Shown: positions 1 to 8,694 of the stretch, in pieces
Numbering within the stretch: position 1 is the first letter of the stretch
Layout of the letters: each line of letters opens with the position of its first letter
Source: Candidatus Zixiibacteriota bacterium
GTDB taxonomy: Bacteria > Zixibacteria > MSB-5A5 > UM-FILTER-46-8
Direction: 5' to 3'
DNA: 33,683 nucleotides
Assembly: GCA_014730175.1 (NCBI GenBank)
Contig: WJIR01000054.1
Location: 1 to 33,683, forward strand
Position numbers and translations under genes: made by a program
Notes under the pieces: generated by a model
What the model was told of the DNA's origin: nothing
The model's input: the letters and a program-made list of their open reading frames with translations, nothing else
The model's database searches: none

Positions 1-1
1 A

Positions 2-1267
2 ATTGATGTTGACTATGAACAGTGGGATCACCACATCGTCTCACATATTGACAATTATTCAATAATAACGTGGTCCCATGACGTAGGGTGGCCTAGAGCC
101 GAGGTTAGAGCACAGTGCTTGAATCTTAAGGGCGAACGCCTATGGTTAGAAGATACTTTAGGTTTAGTGATTGCAGGAGGTGAGGAAGGCCAGAAGAGGG
201 ACCCGGGCGTATGGACAGACAGCACTGGCTATATCTATCTAACCTGGAATGATATAACCGATGATTCACTCGTTGGCGGTATATACGCTCAAAAAATCGA
301 TATTGAGGGCAATAAATACTGGGATGAGAACGGTGTGAAAGCCTGCTACGGATTTATCGGTGATTTAAATCGCTTTTATGATGCCACCATAGATGGCAAT
401 GGGGGAGTTTTCATGTCATGGTATGACCGGCGGTTTAGTAGCCAGGCGAACATATATGCAGCTTGGGTCGATTCCATCGGCTCTACACGATGGGGATTGG
501 AAGGAATAACGATCACATTTGACCCGAATGGGGGCGTCTGGCCGCTTATGGAGTATGATGGCCATAATGGTGCTTATATAGGTTATCCGAGCGGTAGCGG
601 AAACCAAAATGTGCAATGGATTAAGTCGGGGCCAGCGGAAGAGGCAACACAATGGGAGGAAAACGGTAAGCCAATTACTGTAAGTGTCATTGGGCATCCC
701 AACTCTTTATTTTACGCTGGCAACAACGAATGGATTTTCAGTTTCAAAGGAGAAGAACGCCAAGCATTTTCTCAGAAATTCGACACTACTGGAACGTGTC
801 TTTGGGGAGAACGTGGAAAAAATGTATGGCCTTATGAAGTAAGCGACTACTGTGCGGTAACCGATAACGCCGGGGGCGCTATTGTTATCGCTAATCTTTT
901 CGACACCTATTACGCTCAGCGAATTGATTCGGATGGTCATTATCCCGGAGAGACCGGCATCGTTGATGATATGGAGAATCTGATTCCTGGCGTATGCGCT
1001 CTCCACACGCCATATCCCAATCCCTTCAATTCATCAACACAAATTAATTTTGATATAGCCGCAAATGGCCATACATCATTAACCATTTATAACTTAGCCG
1101 GAAAGGAGGTGACGCAATTATCTAATGGTTTCCATAAAGCCGGGGGATATTCCGTATTATGGACTGGCAAGACTAACAACGGGGGGAATTTACCTTCTGG
1201 CGTTTACTTCCTCTGCTTAAAATCGGGCGGAAGAACATATACTAAGAAAATAACTTTGATTAAATAA
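2..1267 (+). CDS. Secreted protein with T9SS type-A C-terminal sorting domain (5'-partial, begins upstream of window)
   Basis: The frame is open from base 2 (IDVDYEQWDHHIVSHIDNYSIITW...) through the listed TTG start at 119, so the true start is outside the window. C-terminus 'TPYPNPFNSSTQINFDIAANGHTSLTIYNLAGKEVTQL...SGVYFLCLKSGGRTYTKKITLIK' is a classic T9SS type-A CTD. Confidence 0.88.
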   Translation: MDVDYEQWDHHIVSHIDNYSIITWSHDVGWPRAEVRAQCLNLKGERLWLEDTLGLVIAGGEEGQKRDPGVWTDSTGYIYLTWNDITDDSLVGGIYAQKIDIEGNKYWDENGVKACYGFIGDLNRFYDATIDGNGGVFMSWYDRRFSSQANIYAAWVDSIGSTRWGLEGITITFDPNGGVWPLMEYDGHNGAYIGYPSGSGNQNVQWIKSGPAEEATQWEENGKPITVSVIGHPNSLFYAGNNEWIFSFKGEERQAFSQKFDTTGTCLWGERGKNVWPYEVSDYCAVTDNAGGAIVIANLFDTYYAQRIDSDGHYPGETGIVDDMENLIPGVCALHTPYPNPFNSSTQINFDIAANGHTSLTIYNLAGKEVTQLSNGFHKAGGYSVLWTGKTNNGGNLPSGVYFLCLKSGGRTYTKKITLIK

Positions 1268-1282
1268 GTAAAGGAGCTTAGT

Positions 1283-1987
1283 ATGAGACGCCTTCCTATA
1301 TTACTGTTAATAGGATTAGCGACAGTATTTTATTGTTACGGTAATCCTACCGCATATCAAAAGCCCAATATTGATTTGGGGCTTTGGCATATGCATAATG
1401 GTCACTGCTTGGATCCGGATAGTCAAAGAACTTCTGATTGGTGTCCTGGACCGGATACTCTAACTGGTGATGAAAAGGATTTGATCCTTGGTACAAATTG
1501 TAACTTAGTCGAGGCCCAAATTTTCTCGAATCAGAATATGTTGGAATGGCTGGACGACTGCGATTGCGGGATAAAAATGCCCATAACCTTTGATTCAGCT
1601 TCCGCTTTCGCAGATACTTCCGACCGGAATCGCTATCAGGATCTGTGGTTTCTTTTTGGATATCGTCACGGTAATCAGTACTTTCCGCTATATTATGGTT
1701 GGGAGGATTGGATTGATTTAGCGGATACAATTCTCGTAAACGTTTATGATAGCTGCAATGCTCATCCAGGTTGTGGCGGTTATTATCTTGCTCATGAATG
1801 GGACCGGAACACTAATTTCGATATTGATCCCAGCGAAAAAATGGAATGGGCAAGCGATTATTTGGAGACCACCCTCGGAGATGCGGAGACTTCGCATGAA
1901 ATTAGGGTTGTCCATGCAGGCCGAGCGGAGCATGCTCTGATGCGTAGCTCGTGTGGAGCGAGGCCGGCGCTGAAAGTAGAATCCTGA
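1283..1987 (+). CDS. Secreted protein of unknown function, probably truncated or chimeric at the 3' end
   Basis: ATG preceded by AAGGAG (about 1271-1276); signal peptide MRRLPILLLIGLATVFYCYG. The ORF ends in an atypical R/A-rich tail (HAGRAEHALMRSSCGARPALKVES) and lacks the sorting domain found in neighbouring secreted proteins. Confidence 0.65.
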   Translation: MRRLPILLLIGLATVFYCYGNPTAYQKPNIDLGLWHMHNGHCLDPDSQRTSDWCPGPDTLTGDEKDLILGTNCNLVEAQIFSNQNMLEWLDDCDCGIKMPITFDSASAFADTSDRNRYQDLWFLFGYRHGNQYFPLYYGWEDWIDLADTILVNVYDSCNAHPGCGGYYLAHEWDRNTNFDIDPSEKMEWASDYLETTLGDAETSHEIRVVHAGRAEHALMRSSCGARPALKVES

Positions 1988-2245
1988 AAATATTCAGAGA
2001 AGTTTTTGAGTAATTTAACCAACATTTTTCGACTTGTGATATCAAATACTAACTCTTATATTTTTACCACAACAGTCCCACTTCTTTTGACGACGTACAC
2101 GAATCTCACTCTGGTTCATAGAATTAAAGGTACTGTGCCTGTATCGACTTTAGTTTTTCTCCCGGATGCAATCCACATGTAAATCCTGTGTGAGGACTAC
2201 ACCTTGAGATTGTGCTATTGACTATTTGGAATAAATCCCTTAATT

Positions 2246-3940
2246 ATGTATATGAATCTGAATTTTACTAAGTCCGCTGGTTTATTAATTGTAGTAGCAT
2301 TATTATTCGTAGCTTTTTTGATGACCGGAGTTGATTCGGTATTTGCCTTCGAAGAAGTATGGGTATTGGCTGATGAAATTACTAATAAGATTGAGTTAAA
2401 GGAAGCTGGTTTTCTGCATGGTATCGAAAGCGGGGAGTATCTTGAGGATAGTCTTGTTGCATTACTCAAGCCGTTAAACTGGAGGTTATACAAATTTGCT
2501 ACCCTTGATTATGCCCGTCGGTTTAATCCGAAGATCACCTATGGTATTTCGAATCACTATGCATGGTCTCATGGCGGTTTCCCTTATGCACATCCTTGGG
2601 AAGATTGGGAGGAGTATGAGAATTTCATTCTTGAGGAACTGATTTTGATTGCCGCATATTTCCCGGATGTCCATATCGAGTTTTATGATATTTGGAATGA
2701 ACCCGATCACCCTTATTTCTGGACAGGTACTTATAGTCAGTTACTTGAATTATTCGCGCGCGCACACGATATTATTAAGTTATTTGATCCGGGAGCAAAA
2801 CTCGTAGGTCCCAGTGTCTCCAGGTTTGATCCTGATGATCCCGGTGTAGCAAATGTTGTTGGATTCCTTACTGACCTGGACAGGGGATATGGAGTTCGAT
2901 TAGATGCGGTTTCCTGGCATGAAAACGGGGGTGCGTTTGAACAGGGGCCGAGACCTGAACACATCCCGAATCATGCCGGCCTAATCCGAAGCGGTATTCG
3001 AGATTATTTTCCCCCGGAGTATCAACCTGAATTGCATGTCAATGAATATGCAGGGGGACGGGTACATCTTTCTCCTGGTTGGAATGTTGGCTATTTGTAT
3101 TACCTTGGAGAAGCGCGAATAGACGGTGCCGGAAGAGCATGCTGGTGGGTATTCTCTGGAGACAATCCGCCATACGATTATTGGTCTGATTGCTGGGCAG
3201 GACTGAATGGCATGTTTATGCGGGACGGGATTACTCCTCAACCATCTTATTGGGTATACAGGGCTTATGCTGAAATGGAGGATACTTGGCGAGTTCAGAC
3301 ATTTTCCTCAGAACCCACTACTGTAGTAATAGCGTCGGAAAATAGTGAGGAAGAAGAGTTTAATTTAATAGCCGGACGGTATTGGCATATAGGAGCTGAA
3401 CAAGTTATCATTTACGTGGAGGACTATCCTTTTTTGCATGATATGGTTAACATAGCCATAGAAAAGATTCCTCACTTTCCAGAGTTCTTTGAGGATCCAC
3501 CTATCGCACAACCTCTTCCGGATGGCCCAATACCAATCGCGGCTTATAGTCAAACTGTCCTTGACAGCAGTTTGGTAATAATTATTGACTACTTCGAAAA
3601 TGGTGATGTTTATCTTATTAATATTAAAGAAAATGAAACAACAGATATTGTTGAGAATTATCCATCAACGCCTGCACATCATTCAACTGTCTTGAGAAAT
3701 ATTCCAAATCCATTTAATTCGGTTACTATCATATCGTTTGAGCTTGTTCTAAGAACCGATGTTTGCTTGACCGTCTATAATCTACTCGGTCAGAAGATTG
3801 ATAAGTTACTTGACCAAAGAATGAATCCAGGAAACCACAATATCACCTGGGATGCATCCACATACTCCAATGGGATTTATTTCTATCAGCTTGAGATTGG
3901 AAATAAAACTATAACCAAACGAATGACATTGTTGAAATAA
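2246..3940 (+). CDS. Secreted clan GH-A-like (GH39/GH5-type fold) glycoside hydrolase-like protein with T9SS CTD
   Basis: Hydrophobic N-terminus; 'EFYDIWNEPDHPYFW' (candidate acid/base Glu in WNEP) and 'ELHVNEYAGG' (candidate nucleophile Glu); C-terminus 'IPNPFNSVTIISFELVLRTDVCLTVYNLLGQKIDKLL...NGIYFYQLEIGNKTITKRMTLLK'. Confidence 0.8.
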   Translation: MYMNLNFTKSAGLLIVVALLFVAFLMTGVDSVFAFEEVWVLADEITNKIELKEAGFLHGIESGEYLEDSLVALLKPLNWRLYKFATLDYARRFNPKITYGISNHYAWSHGGFPYAHPWEDWEEYENFILEELILIAAYFPDVHIEFYDIWNEPDHPYFWTGTYSQLLELFARAHDIIKLFDPGAKLVGPSVSRFDPDDPGVANVVGFLTDLDRGYGVRLDAVSWHENGGAFEQGPRPEHIPNHAGLIRSGIRDYFPPEYQPELHVNEYAGGRVHLSPGWNVGYLYYLGEARIDGAGRACWWVFSGDNPPYDYWSDCWAGLNGMFMRDGITPQPSYWVYRAYAEMEDTWRVQTFSSEPTTVVIASENSEEEEFNLIAGRYWHIGAEQVIIYVEDYPFLHDMVNIAIEKIPHFPEFFEDPPIAQPLPDGPIPIAAYSQTVLDSSLVIIIDYFENGDVYLINIKENETTDIVENYPSTPAHHSTVLRNIPNPFNSVTIISFELVLRTDVCLTVYNLLGQKIDKLLDQRMNPGNHNITWDASTYSNGIYFYQLEIGNKTITKRMTLLK

Positions 3941-3963
3941 GCTGATTTTATTGAAGAAATTAG

Positions 3964-3993
3964 GAGCCGGGAGATATTCCGGCTCGCTTTTTT
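3964..3993 (+). terminator. Rho-independent terminator downstream of the 2246-3940 gene
   Basis: GAGCCGG (3964-3970) - GAGATATT - CCGGCTC (3979-3985) followed by GC and TTTTTT (3988-3993). Confidence 0.8.
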
Positions 3994-4148
3994 ATCATGT
4001 TCGCATCACAATATACAGGGGAGTAGAGTATTAATGTCTTGTGTTAAAATCGGAATGGTTTTATTATTCCCGGACTAAAGTAATATGGCATGATTTAGCA
4101 ATTGAAACTGAACATAAGCTATTTAAAAGATAAAATGCGGAGGAATGA

Positions 4149-4649
4149 ATGAATCTTGAAGAAGCGATCAAAATGGCGTTGGACTACGAGAACAGAGTTA
4201 GAGATGCTTACAAGGACGCCGCTGCTAAAGCTAAGGATGATGTGGGAAAACGTGTGTTCAGTGTACTTGGCGATGAAGAACAAAGGCACGTAGAATACCT
4301 GGAGGGTAAGCTCGCGGAGTGGAGACAGAATGGAAAAGTGACACCTGAGGAACTGGATACGATCGTACCTTCCGAAGATGCGATAGCCAGGGGCGTGGAA
4401 AAGCTGAATCATCATCTATCCAAAGCGGATCGCGGTTCCGAAATGGAGCTATTAAGTAAGGCTCTACAATTGGAAGTAGAGACTTCAAATTTCTACCAGA
4501 AAATGGTGAATGAACTCGGCGACGAAGGCAAGTTATTCGAGCGTTTCCTGGAAATAGAAAAAGGGCATCAGGCTATTGTTCAGGCGGAGATGGACTACGC
4601 CAATCAAACCGGTTACCTTTTTGACTTCCAGGATTTTGGAATGGTGTAG
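4149..4649 (+). CDS. Ferritin-like/rubrerythrin-type diiron protein (no rubredoxin domain)
   Basis: Four-helix ferritin-like pattern with two ExxH motifs (EQRH, EKGH) plus the Glu of 'YEN' and 'VETSNFY'; SD GGAGG upstream of the ATG; no CxxC rubredoxin motif. Confidence 0.85.
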   Translation: MNLEEAIKMALDYENRVRDAYKDAAAKAKDDVGKRVFSVLGDEEQRHVEYLEGKLAEWRQNGKVTPEELDTIVPSEDAIARGVEKLNHHLSKADRGSEMELLSKALQLEVETSNFYQKMVNELGDEGKLFERFLEIEKGHQAIVQAEMDYANQTGYLFDFQDFGMV

Positions 4650-4735
4650 AAACCACGGCGGATTAAACGACCGATCGATCCATATTTATCGCTTCTCGCT
4701 GATGATGCGAAGGTAACATGGTCGGCCAGGAAGAG

Positions 4736-4764
4736 ACGGGCAGGGGGATAACTCCGCTGCCCGT
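4736..4764. terminator. Hairpin between convergent genes, possible bidirectional terminator
   Basis: ACGGGCAG (4736-4743) / CTGCCCGT (4757-4764), 8-bp perfect stem between convergent CDS ends; no strong T-tract. Confidence 0.45.
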
Positions 4765-4786
4765 TCATCATAACTATTATATTGCT

Positions 4787-6796
4787 TCATTTCACGAGAT
4801 TCATTTTTTTGATAGCTACAAAATCCCCTGCTTGTAGTCTATAGAAATAGACACCTGAGGATACCGATGAAGCATCCCAGGTCACCCGATGTTCACCCGC
4901 CCTTAAATTGCCGTTCGTAATGGTCTGAACTAACTGACCGGCGATATTGTACACACTCAAGTTTACATCACCAGCTTCGGCGATATCGAAAGATATAGTG
5001 GTTTTTGCATTAAACGGATTCGGATAGTTATCAAGCAGCAAACACTCGGATGGAACCGGCTCGTTGATATCTTCCTTAAACCAATTCGATGAATTCCAAT
5101 CTACCGATCCGCCGCTTGGCGCCAACACTTCGAAATAAAAGGATGCGGAGCTAATCGGTTCAAAAGGAGCTTCGCTACATATCGCGATATATCGGTACAT
5201 CCCTTGAGGCGCATCTCCCGGAACATCCTGACTAACTCCCGGGGCGGTAAGGGTATCATGAGCTTCAATCGGGATATTGTATATCATGCTTAGCGGTCCG
5301 AATAATCCATATTCATCGGAAAAAACAAAAGTCCCCACGTTTACCGTATACGGATCACCCGTAGCATTACTCAAGGTTCCGGTGTATGTAAAACTCCCTC
5401 CTGCCGGTACTTGAACCGGAGCGTTGTCAGGAGTCATGGAAACCGCAACTGCCGGCGGTTCACCTCCACCGCCATAAGCGCCCATATCGCTGCGGAAAGT
5501 CGCTAATCCGGAATCACACCCAAGTGATGAATCGAATAACTCCGGATCTCCCGCATCTATACATGGAGAACTATATGCGTCACCGCAATAAGTAAACATA
5601 AGGTGATAATCACCATTGTCGGGATCCCTGAAAAGCGGGTCCGAATCAATATTTCCCTCGCCTTCCCATCCGCCTTTAATGTCCGAATACGATACGGTTA
5701 TTCCGGAATCATCAAGATATATCTCCGGTCCATTCGGTGCATAATTGTCATATAGTATGGAATTAGTGATATACGGGTAGGCGGAAAGATCAATATATAT
5801 TGCGCCTCCATAATCCTCCGCTGAATTATTCACGAACACATTGTTTTCCACCGGGGCATTCGTATTGAAAAGATAAATCGCTCCTCCGTTTCCGGATTCG
5901 GCTACGTTGCCGGCAAATATATTTTTTTCGAAATCCGGATAAGCGCTAAAGACGAAAACCGCTCCTCCGCCATTGGCGCCTGGCTCGGATGACTGTTCCA
6001 CTCTATTGTTGGAGAATAGGTTTCCGGTTATCGTAGCAGTCGCTTCATCATCAAGAAAGATAGCGCCGCCCTGACCTAAAACAGGCGGAAAAACAATGGG
6101 ATTGACGAAATTATTGATGATCGTATTATCAATAATCACGGGATTCGAAGAGCTGTTACAAAAAATGGCTCCTGCTCTTTGACCCGTGGAATTACCATCT
6201 ATTATATTGCCGGATATTATGGGAGAGGATGAGTCGCAATATATAGCCCCGCCCTGGTTGGTTGAAGTATTACCCCTTATGGTGTTATTCTCAATTATAG
6301 CCTCCGAGCCTTCAATAAGAGTAATCCCGCCTGCCTGGAAATAACCGGGATTGTCTTCGAGAAGGCAGCGCCTGATGGTCAGATTGCTGCCGCGAACTGT
6401 AATGGCAGAATAGAGCGCGCGGCTGATATAGCAGTATTCCATAATAGATGCATCGGAAGCATCGTGGAAATCTATGCCTAACGTGGAGTATCCTTCAACC
6501 ATAGGCAAAAAGCTGATGGAATCAGTCTCGGTACCTATCGCCTGTAAGACAGCTCCGGAGTATATCCTGAAGCTATAAGCGGCGAGGAAAAAGACTTCCA
6601 CTCCCGGTTCTATCTCCAGAGTATCGTCAGCGGAGACGTAAATCGAATCGCTTACAATGACGCTGTCCGCGCTCCAGACTCCGGAAACTTCCCCGGTAAC
6701 AAAAATGGCATCGGCCGCAGCAACCGAAGGTATAATCAGCGCCAAAATTACGGCACAAAGCCATACCTCAGCACGATTCTTAAGAAAATGTAACAT
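4787..6796 (-). CDS. Secreted right-handed parallel beta-helix repeat protein (GGAIY repeats, 'SPCIDAGDP' anchor-like motif) with T9SS CTD
   Basis: Repeats such as NNTIRGNTSTNQGGAIYCDSSSPIISGNIIDGN; N-terminal 'IFVTGEVSGVWSADSVIVSDSIYV...LEIEPGVEVFFLA'; CTD 'DNYPNPFNAKTTISFDIAEAGDVNLSVYNIAGQLV...SSGVYFYRLQAGDFVAIKKMNLVK'; SD GGGAG upstream of ATG at 6796. Confidence 0.92.
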   Translation of the reverse strand: MLHFLKNRAEVWLCAVILALIIPSVAAADAIFVTGEVSGVWSADSVIVSDSIYVSADDTLEIEPGVEVFFLAAYSFRIYSGAVLQAIGTETDSISFLPMVEGYSTLGIDFHDASDASIMEYCYISRALYSAITVRGSNLTIRRCLLEDNPGYFQAGGITLIEGSEAIIENNTIRGNTSTNQGGAIYCDSSSPIISGNIIDGNSTGQRAGAIFCNSSSNPVIIDNTIINNFVNPIVFPPVLGQGGAIFLDDEATATITGNLFSNNRVEQSSEPGANGGGAVFVFSAYPDFEKNIFAGNVAESGNGGAIYLFNTNAPVENNVFVNNSAEDYGGAIYIDLSAYPYITNSILYDNYAPNGPEIYLDDSGITVSYSDIKGGWEGEGNIDSDPLFRDPDNGDYHLMFTYCGDAYSSPCIDAGDPELFDSSLGCDSGLATFRSDMGAYGGGGEPPAVAVSMTPDNAPVQVPAGGSFTYTGTLSNATGDPYTVNVGTFVFSDEYGLFGPLSMIYNIPIEAHDTLTAPGVSQDVPGDAPQGMYRYIAICSEAPFEPISSASFYFEVLAPSGGSVDWNSSNWFKEDINEPVPSECLLLDNYPNPFNAKTTISFDIAEAGDVNLSVYNIAGQLVQTITNGNLRAGEHRVTWDASSVSSGVYFYRLQAGDFVAIKKMNLVK

Positions 6797-6894
6797 AATT
6801 TTACTCCCTTGTACGGGTTTTCAGGTTTAACTATTTTCACTCATATCTACCGATTCAAAAGATCGATGTCTGAGGGTAATTCCCGCTGCTTGCA

Positions 6895-6932
6895 GCGAAG
6901 AGCAGAGATGGCTTCATCGCTCTGCTCTTCGC
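6895..6932. repeat. Long perfect inverted repeat (13-bp stem, 12-nt loop) downstream of the WD40 gene
   Basis: GCGAAGAGCAGAG (6895-6907) - atggcttcatcg - CTCTGCTCTTCGC (6920-6932). No T-tract follows on either strand. Confidence 0.8.
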
Positions 6933-6974
6933 AATAACCTATTCAACGCTTCCAGGGCATTCCCCCTAAGAATA

Positions 6975-8615
6975 CTATTTCAAAAGCGTCATCCGCTTTG
7001 AGATGACTTTATCTCCGGCGGTTAGTCTGTAAAAATATACGCCGCTGGAGTATTCGGATGCATCCCACTTAATGCTATGTTGACCTGCCTGCAAATTTCT
7101 ATCCACCAAAGTCGCTACCTGCTGTCCCAACACATTATAGACCTCCAGATTCGTCTTACCTGATTTCGGCAGGTCGAATGTGATGGTAGTCTGAGCATTG
7201 AAGGGATTAGGGTAGCTGGATATAAGAGCATATTCCGAAAGGATCGTTTGCTGGAACCATCCTCCTTCCAGGATCCAATCATCGCTGCCACGAACAAGAG
7301 GTTCTTCTTCTACTCTGACCGTAAAATAGGTGGAGTCGATGATATCCGGTTTTATACCTGTATAAGCAAGGTAGTAATAGTAACTTATCGGGGCATTGTT
7401 CGGGATATTCTGATTCATGTGAGCGCTTATCGATTGACCCGGATTCAACGGAATATCAGGGAATTCCCACAATTCATAGAAAACGCCTGCATATTTCACG
7501 CCGCCCCATACATCGGCTACAGTCATTGTATCAACAATATTTGTTATAGCGCCGGTAAAACCGAATGAACCGCCCGGAGGTGCAACAATCGGCGGATCAT
7601 CATCAGGAACCATACCGATTTCTACAGCCGGAGGATGAACAGGATTATGCGCTACGCCGAGTTCGCCGTAGGGGCTGCCGAATACGAAATTGAGACCATC
7701 TGCTGAAAATTCAACATCATAAGCCGGCTGATCATAGAATTCCATCAGGCTGCCGTCCTGAGTGTTCCAGAACTTAATTTCCAGGCTGAAGGTGGATAGC
7801 GAAGCATCGCGTCCGCACGAGATAAGTACATCGCCGTAAGGATAGTAATCCAGCCCGAATAAATTATCACTGAAGGCGTCAATGGTGCGCATCAATTCCC
7901 CATCGCTGATTCTCCAAATGTCTATAGACGAAGCTCCGGAAGCCAGGTATAAGCCATCAGGTGAAAACGCGAGTGTGTTAGATTCACCCGGGAACTCATC
8001 AAACAATCCACCGCTGCGTGTGTTATAAAGCTTTATAGTGTTATCGCTTCCGCATGTAGCTACTATGGAGGCATTTGGAGAGATCGCGATATCGTAGATA
8101 TAATTGCCTGTATAGGCTGACATAATCTCCTCTCCGGTTTCGGCATCGAAAACACGGAAATACCTGTTTATGCCGCCGCCACCTGCTGCTACATATTCAC
8201 CATTTTCAGAATATGAAACGTAAGCTCCGCCTCCCTGGAATAATATCGTTCCCGACTCAATATCCCGATATTTGGTATTCCCGCCCGGAGGATAATCAAT
8301 CACTACGTAACCGGTCGCTAACATCTCGTTATTGGGCGATATATCCACCGATACCGTACTGTGGTCATGTCCGTCAAAGGTATGAAGAAGGGAGCCGTCC
8401 GATGCATCCCAGATTTTGGCGAAATCTTCTGCGCAGGTGGCAATAAATTGACCGTCATTGGAGAAATCAACGCTATTGACGCTCCCATCCTGTGGATCAT
8501 GTATCCAGACCAGTTCGGGTTCGCCGCTTGCCATCGCCTGGGTCAAGAAAAAGGCAGCCAATGCGACGGTTAGAAAGGTGATCTTCCCGATTGAATGTTG
8601 CATACAGAGTTTCAT
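6975..8615 (-). CDS. Secreted WD40-repeat beta-propeller protein with T9SS CTD
   Basis: WD40-like repeats (VNSVDFSNDGQFIATCAEDFAKIWDASDGSLLHTFDGHDHSTVSVDISPNNEMLATGY; 'IAISPNASIVATCGSDNTIKLYNTRSG'); CTD 'SSYPNPFNAQTTITFDLPKSGKTNLEVYNVLGQQVATLV...SSGVYFYRLTAGDKVISKRMTLLK'; SD AAGGAG 7 nt from ATG. Confidence 0.92.
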   Translation of the reverse strand: MKLCMQHSIGKITFLTVALAAFFLTQAMASGEPELVWIHDPQDGSVNSVDFSNDGQFIATCAEDFAKIWDASDGSLLHTFDGHDHSTVSVDISPNNEMLATGYVVIDYPPGGNTKYRDIESGTILFQGGGAYVSYSENGEYVAAGGGGINRYFRVFDAETGEEIMSAYTGNYIYDIAISPNASIVATCGSDNTIKLYNTRSGGLFDEFPGESNTLAFSPDGLYLASGASSIDIWRISDGELMRTIDAFSDNLFGLDYYPYGDVLISCGRDASLSTFSLEIKFWNTQDGSLMEFYDQPAYDVEFSADGLNFVFGSPYGELGVAHNPVHPPAVEIGMVPDDDPPIVAPPGGSFGFTGAITNIVDTMTVADVWGGVKYAGVFYELWEFPDIPLNPGQSISAHMNQNIPNNAPISYYYYLAYTGIKPDIIDSTYFTVRVEEEPLVRGSDDWILEGGWFQQTILSEYALISSYPNPFNAQTTITFDLPKSGKTNLEVYNVLGQQVATLVDRNLQAGQHSIKWDASEYSSGVYFYRLTAGDKVISKRMTLLK

Positions 8616-8654
8616 GACGCAACTCCTTTGGATATGTTATTTACGTTTATGTCC

Positions 8655-8694
8655 TTACGGAAAGTTTACTTAAGTAAAGTCATCCTTTCCGTAA
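8655..8694. repeat. Nested palindrome overlapping the stop codon of the 8666-10579 gene
   Basis: TTACGGAAAG (8655-8664) ... CTTTCCGTAA (8685-8694) enclosing the 14-bp palindrome TTTACTTAAGTAAA (8665-8678), which contains the CTT AAG TAA end of the CDS on the minus strand. Confidence 0.75.

Noticed and set aside
1988-2245. Possible small RNA or tRNA in the 258-bp gap
   Set aside because: No cloverleaf, strong hairpin or terminator seen by eye; AT-rich with no supporting signal.
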